From positions 620,001 to 684,000 of the forward strand of contig CAVRGG010000007.1 of assembly GCA_963720695.1 (NCBI GenBank): a stretch of DNA of 64,000 nucleotides. The letters run 5' to 3'. Both the position numbers and the translations under genes were made by a program. The notes beneath the pieces were generated by a model, which saw only the letters and a list, made by a program, of their open reading frames with translations, ran no database searches and was not told where the DNA came from. Within the stretch, counting starts at the first letter, position 1. Every line of letters begins with the position of its first letter. Source of the stretch: UBA668 sp963720695. Lineage in GTDB: Bacteria > Actinomycetota > Acidimicrobiia > Acidimicrobiales > Ilumatobacteraceae. Positions 1 through 8,724 of the stretch are shown piece after piece.

Positions 1-1
1 G

Positions 2-1054
2 ATCGCGCTCTTCATCGCCGGCTCCATCGCGTTCTTCGCGTCCCTGTTCGGGACCGGCTTCCTGGAGAAGTTCCTCCGATCGCGTGGACGTAGCCAGCCG
101 ATCCTCGAACTGAACGCCGAGAACCTGGTCGTGCCCCAGCACCAGCACAAGAAGGGCACCCCGACGATGGGGGGCCTCGCCGTGTTGGGTGCAGCGACAC
201 TGGGCTACCTGTTGCCGCACCTCCGTGAGGGCGTCATCTTCTCCAACCAGACGTTGGTGATGTTCGCCGGCGTGTTCGCGATGGCCTGCATCGGCCTCGT
301 CGACGACATCATCAAGGTCCGCAAGAAGCGCAACCGGGGCGTGCTGTGGAAGCTGAAGGGTTACATCACGCTCGGCGTGGCGTTCGGCATCGCCACGGCG
401 TTGGTGGTCGTCACCGACATCGACACGCGTGTGTCGTTCACGCGTGCCGACTCGCCCGGCTGGCACATCGGAACCGTGCTGTGGGTCGTCTGGGCAGGGG
501 TGATCATCTTCGCCACCACCAACGCGGTCAACGTCACCGACGGGCTCGACGGCCTCGCAGGCGGTGCCGCGATGTTCGGATTCGGGGCGCTTGCGATCAT
601 CGCCTTCCTCGGGTTCCGGAACCCCGAGATCTACAGCTCGATGGTCAACCCGTACGACCTCGCCGTGTTCGCGGTCGCGTTCGCCGGGGCGTGCGCAGGG
701 TTCCTGTGGTGGAACGCCGCTCCGGCGCGCATCTTCATGGGTGACGTCGGTGCGCTCGGCCTCGGGGCCGCGCTCGCGCTGCTCGCGCTCACCACGAACA
801 CCCAACTGCTCCTTCCGCTGCTGGCCGGCTTGAACGTCATCGAGATCGGCTCCGTCGCGATCCAGATGGCCGTGTTCAAGGCCACCAAGGGCAAGCGGCG
901 GGTGTTCCGACTCTCGCCGATCCACCATCACTTCGAGATGCTCGGGTGGCCCGAGACGACCGTGATCGTCAGGTTCTGGGTGATCGCCGGTCTGCTGGTC
1001 GTGATGGGCCTCGGCATTTTCGTCGCTGACTTCACCGCCCAGATCGGCCGTTGA
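2..1054 (+). CDS. mraY: Phospho-N-acetylmuramoyl-pentapeptide-transferase (5' end outside window)
   Basis: MraY transfers phospho-MurNAc-pentapeptide from UDP to undecaprenyl phosphate, making lipid I at the inner face of the membrane. The reading frame is open from base 2, so the start codon lies before the window; about 350 residues remain, close to the family's full length. The visible signatures are KKGTPTMGG, the catalytic DD in VDDIIKVRKKRN, NAVNVTDGLDGLAGG and the histidine block SPIHHHFE, spread between many hydrophobic segments. In most bacteria mraY is followed by murD, ftsW and murG; here an unrelated ATP-grasp cluster follows after 90 bases. The identification is secure; only the N-terminus is missing. 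Confidence 0.97.
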   Translation: MALFIAGSIAFFASLFGTGFLEKFLRSRGRSQPILELNAENLVVPQHQHKKGTPTMGGLAVLGAATLGYLLPHLREGVIFSNQTLVMFAGVFAMACIGLVDDIIKVRKKRNRGVLWKLKGYITLGVAFGIATALVVVTDIDTRVSFTRADSPGWHIGTVLWVVWAGVIIFATTNAVNVTDGLDGLAGGAAMFGFGALAIIAFLGFRNPEIYSSMVNPYDLAVFAVAFAGACAGFLWWNAAPARIFMGDVGALGLGAALALLALTTNTQLLLPLLAGLNVIEIGSVAIQMAVFKATKGKRRVFRLSPIHHHFEMLGWPETTVIVRFWVIAGLLVVMGLGIFVADFTAQIGR

Positions 1055-1091
1055 CGTCCCACCGACGCCGCACGCCTGTTCACCGACATGT

Positions 1092-1097
1092 CATAGT
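1092..1097 (+). promoter_or_regulatory. Probable -10 hexamer CATAGT of the ATP-grasp cluster
   Basis: CATAGT matches the YANNNT hexamers found before many genes in this window. It lies 8 bases before GTG 1106 and 47 bases before ATG 1145, so the transcript is either leaderless from 1106 or has a 40-base leader. A short inverted repeat (ACATG...CATGT, 1086-1106) brackets it and could be a regulator site. Confidence 0.45.
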
Positions 1098-1144
1098 CAT
1101 GGCATGTGTCGGAAATCTGCCCCCGAGAGCCTGGTGAGATGACG

Positions 1145-2578
1145 ATGGCAGATCTGCGCACTCAGGCGGGCATGTGGGACGAGTTGATCGACGTCAACGG
1201 CGAGCCCCGAGCGGCGGCAACGGCGCTGGTCCGCCAGCTGCACGAGCTCGGTCTGGCCGAACTGCAGCAGCGTCAGGACCTGGCCGAACTCGACATCGTC
1301 GGCATGGGGATCACGTTCACCGTGTACTCCGACGGCCGCGGCATCGACCGTGCCTGGCCGTTCGACATCATCCCCCGTGTGATCGCCGCGGAGGAGTGGC
1401 GCCACATCGAGCGCGGATTGATGCAGCGTCTGCGGGCGCTCAACGCCTTCATCGACGACCTCTATCACGACCAGCGCGTCATCGCCGCGGGTGTGTTCCC
1501 CGCCGACCTCCTCGATCACTCGGTGAACTTCCGCCAGCAGTGCCGAGGGGTGTCGCCCAAGCATGGTGTGTGGGCCCACATCTCGGGCAGCGATCTCGTG
1601 CGCGACGCCGACGGCACGATGTACGTGCTGGAGGACAACCTCCGCGTACCGTCCGGAGTGAGCTACGTGCTCGAGAACCGTGCGATCTCGAAGCGGGCGT
1701 TCGCCGACCTGTTCGCCAAGCAGAGCATCCTTCCCGTCGATGCCTACACCGACGAGCTCAAGCGCATGCTCTCCTCGCTCGCGCCCGACGGTGTCTCGGA
1801 TCCCACCGTGGTCGTGCTCACCCCCGGCATCTTCAACAGCGCGTACTTCGAGCACTCGTTCCTGGCCCAGCGAATGGGCGCGACGTTGGTGGAGGGTGCC
1901 GATCTCGTCGTGGGCGACGACGACTGCGTCTACATGCGCACCATCGGCGGCCGCGAGCGCGTGCACGTGGTGTACCGCCGCGTCGACGACCTCTTCCTCG
2001 ACCCCGAGGTGTTCCGCCCGGACAGCACGCTCGGCGTTCCGGGCCTCATGCGGGCGTGGCGGGCCGGCAACGTCGCGATCGCGAATGCCCCCGGCGCCGG
2101 AGTGGCGGACGACAAGGTCGTCTACGCGTGGGTTCCCGACTTCATCCGCTACTACCTCGGCGAGGAACCGCTCCTGCCGAACGTGCCCACGTATCGGTGC
2201 GTCTATCCCGACGAGCGCCAGTACGTGATCGATCACGTCGCCGAACTCGTGGTCAAGCCCGCCAACGAGAGCGGGGGCTACGGGCTCCTCATCGGCAACC
2301 GCGCATCCCGCACCGAGCTCGACGAGGCCATCGCGAACATCGAGGCCGACCCGCGCAACTGGGTCGCCCAGCCGATCCTCTCCCTCAGCACCGCCCCGAC
2401 CCTGTGCGACGGCCAGCTCGAGCCGCGCCACGTCGACCTGCGGCCGTTCATCCTCAGCGGTCGGACGCAATACGTGTCCGCGGGAGGTCTCACCCGCGTC
2501 GCGCTGCGCCGCGGCTCGCTCGTCGTCAACTCGTCGCAGGGCGGCGGCAGCAAGGACACCTGGATCGTGGAGGGCTGA
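1145..2578 (+). CDS. Circularly permuted type 2 ATP-grasp ligase (DUF404/DUF407)
   Basis: The protein (477 residues) belongs to the circularly permuted ATP-grasp family, predicted amide or peptide ligases with unknown substrate. Family hallmarks are present: EDNLRVPSGVSYVLENR in the first half, VYRRVDDLF, and the nucleotide-binding stretch VVKPANESGGYG with its lysine near residue 371, then VDLRPF and the C-terminal SSQGGGSKDTW. I chose ATG 1145 because GGTGAG sits 6 bases before it and the N-terminus then aligns with its relatives; ATG 1139 and a leaderless GTG 1106 are alternatives. It overlaps the alpha-E gene by one base, so the two are translationally coupled. Its cluster partners (alpha-E, transglutaminase) are the partners typical of this family. 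Probably catalytically competent. Confidence 0.9.
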   Translation: MADLRTQAGMWDELIDVNGEPRAAATALVRQLHELGLAELQQRQDLAELDIVGMGITFTVYSDGRGIDRAWPFDIIPRVIAAEEWRHIERGLMQRLRALNAFIDDLYHDQRVIAAGVFPADLLDHSVNFRQQCRGVSPKHGVWAHISGSDLVRDADGTMYVLEDNLRVPSGVSYVLENRAISKRAFADLFAKQSILPVDAYTDELKRMLSSLAPDGVSDPTVVVLTPGIFNSAYFEHSFLAQRMGATLVEGADLVVGDDDCVYMRTIGGRERVHVVYRRVDDLFLDPEVFRPDSTLGVPGLMRAWRAGNVAIANAPGAGVADDKVVYAWVPDFIRYYLGEEPLLPNVPTYRCVYPDERQYVIDHVAELVVKPANESGGYGLLIGNRASRTELDEAIANIEADPRNWVAQPILSLSTAPTLCDGQLEPRHVDLRPFILSGRTQYVSAGGLTRVALRRGSLVVNSSQGGGSKDTWIVEG

Positions 2579-3510
2579 TGCTGCTGTCGCGCGTCGCCGA
2601 CAACATCTACTGGGGTGCCCGGTACATGGAACGCGCCGACGACACCGCCCGAGCCGTGCGGAGCTTCACCGACGTGCTGCTCGACCTCCCCGTCGGGGTG
2701 GCGTCGAGCTGGGAGCCGCTGCTCGCCGTCGTGGGCAGTCGTGACGAGTTCGACGCGACCCACGCCCGTGCCAACGAGAGCGACGTGGTCCGGTTCCTGG
2801 TGGCGGACCTCGCCAACCCTGGCAGCGTCGTCGCCTGCGTCGCGCACGCACGGGAGAACCTGCGCACGACGAGAGAGGTGCTCCCACGCGATGCGTGGCA
2901 GACCGTGAACGACCTGTATCTCTACACGGGACGCGACGCCGAGGGCGGCGTCGACCGCCGGACCCGGGCCCGATTCCTGGGGCGCGTCGTCAGCGAGAAC
3001 CAACGGCTCGACGGGGTCATCGCCGGTGCGATGCAACGCGACGAGGCATACGAATTGTGGCGGCTCGGCCAGTGCCTCGAGCGGGCCGACATGACGACGA
3101 GGGTGCTCGGCGTCCGCGCCGCGGTCCTGCTCGCGATTCCGGACTCGGTCGACGACTACGACGAGGTGCAGTGGATGGGCGTGCTGCGATCGGTCAGCGC
3201 GTTGCAGATGTACCAGCGAGCGACGCGTGGCCCGATCGTCGGCGCCGGCGTGGTGTCGTTCCTGCTGTTCGACGCGCAGTTCCCGCGCTCGGTCGCCGGA
3301 TGCCTCGAGCGCATTCGCGCGGCGCTCCTGCGGCTCCCGAGCCCGGACCGCACGCTGCCGTCCGTCGATGCCTTGGATCGCCTGCTGGCAGGACTGCAGG
3401 CGGACGCCGGCGACGGTGCGGCACTGGACGCGGCGATGGATCAGGTGCAGGCGGCCCTCGCCCGTTTGAACGACGCGGTGTACGACACGTTCGTGCGCGC
3501 GGAGGGGTGA
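2578..3510 (+). CDS. Alpha-E domain protein (DUF403)
   Basis: A 310-residue, mostly helical protein starting MLLSRVADNIYWGARYMERA, the typical beginning of alpha-E proteins, with the second conserved block LGQCLERADMTTRVL. Alpha-E proteins always travel with circularly permuted ATP-grasp ligases and are thought to form a complex with them or hold their substrate; no reaction has been assigned. The ATG shares its A with the stop codon of the ligase gene (TGATG), which implies equimolar coupled translation. The same domain recurs fused to the next gene, so this cluster encodes two alpha-E units. Confidence 0.9.
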   Translation: MLLSRVADNIYWGARYMERADDTARAVRSFTDVLLDLPVGVASSWEPLLAVVGSRDEFDATHARANESDVVRFLVADLANPGSVVACVAHARENLRTTREVLPRDAWQTVNDLYLYTGRDAEGGVDRRTRARFLGRVVSENQRLDGVIAGAMQRDEAYELWRLGQCLERADMTTRVLGVRAAVLLAIPDSVDDYDEVQWMGVLRSVSALQMYQRATRGPIVGAGVVSFLLFDAQFPRSVAGCLERIRAALLRLPSPDRTLPSVDALDRLLAGLQADAGDGAALDAAMDQVQAALARLNDAVYDTFVRAEG

Positions 3511-3517
3511 GCGCACC

Positions 3518-5815
3518 ATGACGTACGACGTCCTTCGCTATGCGCCCGCTCCCGGCAGATACGACGAGGTGATCGGTCTCGACGGCGAGGCCCGCCCCGA
3601 GTGGCAGCCGGTGGCCAGGGCGCTCGGTGCGTTCGATCCCGCCGTGCTCTCCAGTCGCCAACGCCAGGCCGAGCGCCTGCTCGACGCGGAGGGAACCGGT
3701 CACCTCGTTCACGACCTGACGCTCGCCACCGATCGGCGCGGCAACACGCACGCGGAACGAGCCGCCAGCCATCCATGGCGGCTCGATCCGATTCCGTTCG
3801 TGCTCGCCGCCGACGAGTTCCGCCTCCTCGCCGAGGGAGTGGTCCATCGCATGCGCGCGCTCGAAGGCCTGCTCGCCGACTGCTACGGGCCCCGGCGGTT
3901 GATCGCCGACGGCGTGCTCCCGGCCGAACTCCTGCACTCCCTCGCGGGCTATCGACCGGTCACCGGCGACGACGGTGCACGCACGTGGCTGATCCACTAC
4001 GCGATCGACGTCGTCCGCGATGCGACAGGCAAGTGGAACGTGGTGCAGGACCTCACCGATGCGCCGTCGGGACTGGGGTATGCACTGCTCAACCGATCCG
4101 TCATGGCCCGGGTGATGCCCGACGGCCTTCGCGCCGTGGGAGCCGCGGGCGTGCACGACCACGCCGACACCCTGCGACGGGCCCTCACCGCGAGCGCCCC
4201 TCGTGGCAGCACCAGCCCGCGAGCGGTCGTGCTGACGGCCGGCCCGGGCGATCCGACGTACGTCGAACACAGTTACCTCGCGATGCGTCTCGGCATCCAC
4301 CTCGTCGAGGGCGCCGATGTCGTGATGCGCGCCGGTCGACTCTGGCTTCGCGTCCTCGACGGCCTCGATCCGATCGACGTCGTCTATCGGCGCGTGGTCG
4401 ACGCGCAACTGGACCCGCTCGAGCCCGGCCACCTCGGCGGCGGGTCGGGGGTTCCCGGACTCGTGTGGGGTGCGCGTGCCGGGGGAGTGACACTCGCAAA
4501 TGCGTACGGCAGCGGCATCGCGGAGGCACCGCAGATCGCCCCGTTCCTCTCCGTCGCCGCGCAGCATCTGCTCGGTCGACCACTGGACCTGCCGTCGCTG
4601 ACCAGCGGCGCGGCGCTCGGGACATCGCCGGTGTTCGTCGGTGACGGCGACCACTCCGTGCAGGCTCGACCCGTCGTCCTGCGCCTGCACATCGCCTGCG
4701 TCGACGGCGAGTACGTCGTGATGCGAGGTGGCGTCGGACGCGTCCTGGCACCGGGCGACCATCCCGCCTCCCCGACCGCGGAGATGGTGAAGGACGTGTG
4801 GGTGGTGGGTGCGGGTGCGCCGGTTCGTCCGCTGCACGTCACCGGCCCGCCGCAGGTCGACTTCGGTGGATCGGTGCCGAAGCGGGTCGCCGATGCGCTG
4901 TACTGGCTCGGACGCGCCGCGGAGCGCGCGGAAGTGGCGGCGAGGGCGACGAGTGTGGTGACGACCCAGCTCGAACAGGACCCGATGCTGCTCACACTCT
5001 CCGACGGCGCGTGGACCGTGGGCGCGGCCGCGTTGCTCCGTGCCGCACGTTCCGCCCCTGCGGCAGACCGAGGCGAATCGGCTCCCTTCGACGCGTTCGT
5101 CGACGAGCTGGCAGCCACCTCCGCGGCGACCGCGGTGCAGATCGCTGCGTTGGTGCAGGAGGCGACCTCCGTCCGCGAATACCTGAGCGTCACCACCGGC
5201 AGGGTGCTCGGACGGCTCGCCGACATTCACGCCCGGCTCGTCGACGGAAGGGCCGTACCCGAGGAGCTCGACGTCGCACTCGTCGACCTCGCGGCACTGT
5301 CCGGGCTGGTGATGGAGAGCACCGTGCGCGGTCCCGCGTGGCGCTTCCTCGACCTCGGCCGCCGCATCGAGCGCACGCTGGCCGTCCTCGGCTCCGTCGA
5401 GGCGGTGCTCGGTGTCGTCGCACCACCGCTCGCCGAGCAGCCGCTCGCCGATGCCGTCCTGTCCGCGAACGAGAGCCTGGTCGCGTACCGGCGCAGGTAC
5501 CGGAGCGAGTTCGATCTCCACGCGGTGCTCGATCTCCTGCTGCGCGACGACGCGAACCCCCGCAGCCTCGCCTATCAACTCGATCGACTTCGCGAGCACA
5601 CGGCCGGACTGGCCTGGCCGGAAGGGTCGGCCCTCGTGCAGGACGCCAGCCTGCAGGCGCTGGCGATGGTCGAGACCGCTGCGGTCAACGGTCGGCGAGT
5701 GTCGCTCGACGAACTCGTGCTGCAGGTGCGTGGTCCCATCCTGCAACTCTCCGGCGCGATCGTCGCCCGCTGGTTCGCGGACCCCGTGAACCCCACCGTC
5801 GTGCGAGGGCAGTGA
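3518..5815 (+). CDS. ATP-grasp-like (degenerate) / alpha-E fusion protein
   Basis: A 765-residue two-domain protein. Residues 1 to about 440 resemble the circularly permuted ATP-grasp ligase encoded upstream (YDEVIGLDGEARPEWQ, VQDLTDAPSGLGYALLNR, VYRRVVDAQLDPLEPG, LANAYGSGI, VVMRGGVGRVL). The KPxNESGGYG nucleotide-binding stretch and the roughly 80 residues around it, present in the upstream paralogue, are missing; after PSLTSGAALG the chain jumps to the C-terminal block. The acidic EDN before the PSG motif has become QDLTDA. Residues from about 450 form an alpha-E domain (VPKRVADALYWLGRAAERAE, LDLGRRIERTLAVL). It is likely a non-catalytic scaffold or regulator of the real ligase. GGAGGGG lies 10 bases before ATG 3518. 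The domain assignment is firm; loss of activity is inferred. Confidence 0.85.
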   Translation: MTYDVLRYAPAPGRYDEVIGLDGEARPEWQPVARALGAFDPAVLSSRQRQAERLLDAEGTGHLVHDLTLATDRRGNTHAERAASHPWRLDPIPFVLAADEFRLLAEGVVHRMRALEGLLADCYGPRRLIADGVLPAELLHSLAGYRPVTGDDGARTWLIHYAIDVVRDATGKWNVVQDLTDAPSGLGYALLNRSVMARVMPDGLRAVGAAGVHDHADTLRRALTASAPRGSTSPRAVVLTAGPGDPTYVEHSYLAMRLGIHLVEGADVVMRAGRLWLRVLDGLDPIDVVYRRVVDAQLDPLEPGHLGGGSGVPGLVWGARAGGVTLANAYGSGIAEAPQIAPFLSVAAQHLLGRPLDLPSLTSGAALGTSPVFVGDGDHSVQARPVVLRLHIACVDGEYVVMRGGVGRVLAPGDHPASPTAEMVKDVWVVGAGAPVRPLHVTGPPQVDFGGSVPKRVADALYWLGRAAERAEVAARATSVVTTQLEQDPMLLTLSDGAWTVGAAALLRAARSAPAADRGESAPFDAFVDELAATSAATAVQIAALVQEATSVREYLSVTTGRVLGRLADIHARLVDGRAVPEELDVALVDLAALSGLVMESTVRGPAWRFLDLGRRIERTLAVLGSVEAVLGVVAPPLAEQPLADAVLSANESLVAYRRRYRSEFDLHAVLDLLLRDDANPRSLAYQLDRLREHTAGLAWPEGSALVQDASLQALAMVETAAVNGRRVSLDELVLQVRGPILQLSGAIVARWFADPVNPTVVRGQ

Positions 5816-5819
5816 CCAG

Positions 5820-6695
5820 ATGTCCCGATTCCGCGTCTCCCACCGAACCGAGTACATCTACGGGCAGCCGATGGCCGACGGCTTCACGACCACGCACCTC
5901 GCCCCGCGCCCGACCGCGTGGCAGCAGGTCGAGTCCGTCGAGCTGCGCATCGATCCGCCGCCGGACGAGATCGAATACACGCTCGACCAGTTCGGCAACG
6001 CGGTCACCCAGTTCGCGGTCCATCGCCCGCATTCGTCGCTCGTCGTCGACTCCCTGATCGTCGTCTCGATGCAGCCGCCGCCCATCGACACCGCCACCGT
6101 GTCGTGGACATCGATCGCCGCCCGTGCCGCCGAGGCCCGCGGGCCGCTCGCCCTCGACCTCGGTCCGTATCTCGCCCACACCGCCCTCACGCCCGATCTC
6201 CCTGCGCTGCGAGAGCTCACGGCGCCGGAGTTCGTGGACGGCCGGTCGATCGCCGATGCCGTGAGCGGTCTGTGCCACCGCATCTTCACCGGCTTCCGGT
6301 TCGACCCCGGGTTCACCGACGTCACCACTGCACTCACCACCGTGCTCGCCGAGCGTCGGGGCGTGTGCCAGGACTTCGCCCATGTCGCCGCTGCCGCGCT
6401 GAGATCGGTGGGGTTGCCCGCTCGCTACGTCAGCGGGTACATCGAGACCATGCCGCCGCCGGGAGAGCCCAAGCTCGTCGGTGTCGATGCGTCGCATGCG
6501 TGGTGCTCGGTCTGGGCGGGCGAACTCGGCTGGCTCGACTTCGACCCCACGAACGACCAGATGCCGCCGCTTCGTCACGTCACCGTCGGCTGGGGACGCG
6601 ACTACGACGACGTCGCGCCTGTTCGAGGTGTCGTGATCGGGCCCGGTGGCGGCCAGTCGCTGACGGTCTCGGTCGACGTCACCGCGCTGGACTGA
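5820..6695 (+). CDS. Transglutaminase-like cysteine protease family protein
   Basis: A 291-residue cytoplasmic protein with an N-terminal beta region typical of bacterial transglutaminase homologues and the papain-like core. The catalytic triad can be read as Cys183 in RRGVCQDFAH, His226 in DASHAW and Asp242 in WLDFDPTND. No signal peptide or membrane segment is seen. It starts 4 bases after the ATP-grasp/alpha-E fusion and ends the four-gene cluster. Family members usually cleave or rearrange amide bonds, so in this setting it probably processes the peptide or isopeptide made by the ATP-grasp ligase. The fold and triad are clear; the substrate is unknown. Confidence 0.92.
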   Translation: MSRFRVSHRTEYIYGQPMADGFTTTHLAPRPTAWQQVESVELRIDPPPDEIEYTLDQFGNAVTQFAVHRPHSSLVVDSLIVVSMQPPPIDTATVSWTSIAARAAEARGPLALDLGPYLAHTALTPDLPALRELTAPEFVDGRSIADAVSGLCHRIFTGFRFDPGFTDVTTALTTVLAERRGVCQDFAHVAAAALRSVGLPARYVSGYIETMPPPGEPKLVGVDASHAWCSVWAGELGWLDFDPTNDQMPPLRHVTVGWGRDYDDVAPVRGVVIGPGGGQSLTVSVDVTALD

Positions 6696-6748
6696 AGGCC
6701 CCGAACGGTGATGTCCGAAACCCGCTAGTCGGTCGGTGGCGGATCGGG

Positions 6749-6754
6749 CACACT
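6749..6754 (+). promoter_or_regulatory. Leaderless -10 hexamer CACACT before the Ada/AlkA gene
   Basis: CACACT ends 6 bases before GTG 6761, the spacing shared by many starts here. It marks the first codon as the probable transcription start and supports GTG 6761. Confidence 0.45.
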
Positions 6755-6760
6755 GGTCCC

Positions 6761-8196
6761 GTGATCCTCGACCACGACCAGTGCTACCGGGCCATCCAGA
6801 GCCGTGACTCCCGCTTCGACGGATGGTTCGTGACGGCCGTCCGCACCACCGGCATCTACTGCCGGCCGTCGTGCCCCGCCATCACTCCGAAGCGCAACGA
6901 ACGTCGAGTTCTTCCTCGCCGCCGCGACCGCGCAGGCCCACGGCTATCGGGCCTGCAAGCGCTGCCGTCCCGATGCGTCGCCTGGTTCTCCGGAATGGAA
7001 CACACGCGCCGACGTCGTGGGGCGTGCGATGCGGCTCATCGCCGACGGACTCGTGGACCGGGAAGGCGTGCGTGGCCTCGCCGAGCGACTCGGGTACAGC
7101 GAGCGCCAGGTCCACCGGCTGCTCGTCGCCGAGGTCGGGTCCGGCCCGCTCGCCCTCGCCCGCGCCCAGCGCGCCCAGACTGCTCGCATCCTGATCGAGA
7201 CGACCACGTTGCCGATCACCGATGTCGCGTTCGCCAGCGGGTTCCAGAGCGTCCGCCAGTTCAACGACACCGTCCGCGACGTGTTCGCCTCTTCGCCGAC
7301 TGCGCTTCGCGAGGCGAAGGCACCCACCGCGGTGGGCGGTCCGCTCACGGTTCGCCTCGCGTGTCGGCAACCCTTCGACAGCGATGCCATGTTCGGATTC
7401 CTCGCGATGCGCGCCGGTGCCGCTGACCGAGTCGATCGAGCCCGGTGTCTACCGTCGGGCGCTGCGGCTCGCGCACGGCAACGGGGTCGTCTCGGTGTCC
7501 GTCACCGCCGGAACCGTCTCCTGCCAGCTCGTCCTCGACGATGTCTCCGACGTCCAGGCCGCCGTCCAGCGCACACGTCGCCTGCTCGACCTCGACAGTG
7601 ATCCGACCCGCATCGACGACCACCTCGGCGCCGATCCACTCCTCGCCGACCTCGTCCGCAAGCGGCCAGGGCTCCGAGCGCCGGGGCACCCGGACGGGAC
7701 GGAGCTCGTGGTCCGAGCGGTGCTCGGCCAACAGGTCAGCGTGGCCGGAGCCCGCACGCTGGCCGCACGACTCGTGGCGGCCCACGGGGAGCCGCTCGCC
7801 AACCCGGTCGGCGACGTGACCCACGCCTTTCCGTCCGCGACCGCGATCGCATCGCTTCGACCAGACGACTTCGCGATGCCGAGAGCTCGGGGTGCGGCAC
7901 TCATCGAGACCTGCGCCCGCATCGCCGACGGGCGCATCGAGCTCGACGCCGGGAGCGACCGGGTCACCGCTGCGGCAGCGCTGCAGGCCGTGCCCGGCAT
8001 CGGCCCGTGGACCGCAGGCTACGTCGCGATGCGAGCGCTCGGAGATCCCGATGTGTTCCTGCCGACCGACATCGGCGTGCGGAACGCGCTCGTCGCGCTC
8101 GGCGTCGACGGATCACCGAAGTCGGCCGCGGCACTCGCCGCGGCATGGAGCCCCTGGCGCTCGTATGCGCTGCACCATCTGTGGGCAAGCTTGTGA
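6761..8196 (+). pseudogene. Ada-type regulator / AlkA DNA-3-methyladenine glycosylase composite, two frameshifts
   Basis: The three reading frames together encode a normal Ada-AlkA protein of about 478 residues. Frame one (from GTG 6761) gives the zinc-binding Ada domain start, FVTAVRTTGIYCRPSCP. From about 6900 the next frame gives NVEFFLAAATAQAHGYRACKRC, an AraC-type helix-turn-helix and the start of the glycosylase domain. From about 7417 the third frame gives the AlkA domain, with the helix-hairpin-helix PGIGPWTAGYVAMR and the catalytic aspartate in FLPTDIGV. Each break is explained by one extra base: G near 6899 (aac-g-aac) and G near 7416 (gcc-g-gtg). The product would sense methyl-phosphotriesters and excise alkylated purines. 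It is either decayed or a sequence error; the intact ogt partner downstream favours error. Confidence 0.85.
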
Positions 8197-8207
8197 AGGA
8201 GCATGAC

Positions 8208-8717
8208 ATGACCGACGAACTCACCTCCACCACGATGAGCTCCCCTGTGGGGGAACTCGTGCTCATCGCCAGTGACACCGGCCTGCGAGCGGTGCTGTGG
8301 CCGGGCGAGCGGCCCGACCGCGTCCGTGTCCCTCGCGACGGCCACGGTGGCGGCCCCGCCGCGGACCGCATCCTGGCCGATGCGGTGCTCCAGCTCACCG
8401 AGTACTTCGCCGGCGAGCGACGCGACTTCGACCTCCCGCTCGACCCCGTCGGCACGGAGTTCCAACACCAGGCGTGGAAGGTGCTGCGCGAGATCCCGTA
8501 CGGCACCACGATCTCCTACGGGGAGCAGGCGCGCCGGCTCGGCGACCCGAACAAGTCACGCGCCGTCGGCGCCGCGAACGGCCGTAACCCGATCAGCATC
8601 ATCGTGCCGTGTCACCGTGTGATCGGAAGCACCGGCAAGCTCACCGGCTTCGCCGCCGGCGTGGAGACCAAGGCGTGGTTGTTGCAACACGAACAGGGTG
8701 AGCTCACCCTGCTCTGA
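8208..8717 (+). CDS. ogt: Methylated-DNA-[protein]-cysteine S-methyltransferase
   Basis: A suicide repair protein that moves the methyl group from O6-methylguanine (and O4-methylthymine) to its own cysteine. It has 169 residues, the usual Ogt/MGMT length, with the active-site motif IVPCHRVIGSTGKLTGFAAG (Cys135) and the DNA-binding helix region ISYGEQARRLGDPNKSRAVG. AAGGAG at 8196-8201 lies 6 bases before ATG 8208 and overlaps the stop of the Ada/AlkA gene, so the two form an operon joining base excision with direct reversal of alkylation damage. The methyl-sensing Ada domain upstream may induce both genes. Confidence 0.95.
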   Translation: MTDELTSTTMSSPVGELVLIASDTGLRAVLWPGERPDRVRVPRDGHGGGPAADRILADAVLQLTEYFAGERRDFDLPLDPVGTEFQHQAWKVLREIPYGTTISYGEQARRLGDPNKSRAVGAANGRNPISIIVPCHRVIGSTGKLTGFAAGVETKAWLLQHEQGELTLL

Positions 8718-8724
8718 GCCCGGA

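Noticed and set aside
3194..5857. An 887-codon open frame on the minus strand across the ATP-grasp/alpha-E fusion gene
   Set aside because: It is the mirror of a high-GC coding frame: no conserved motif, His/Arg/Gly-rich composition, and it runs across two real genes on the other strand.
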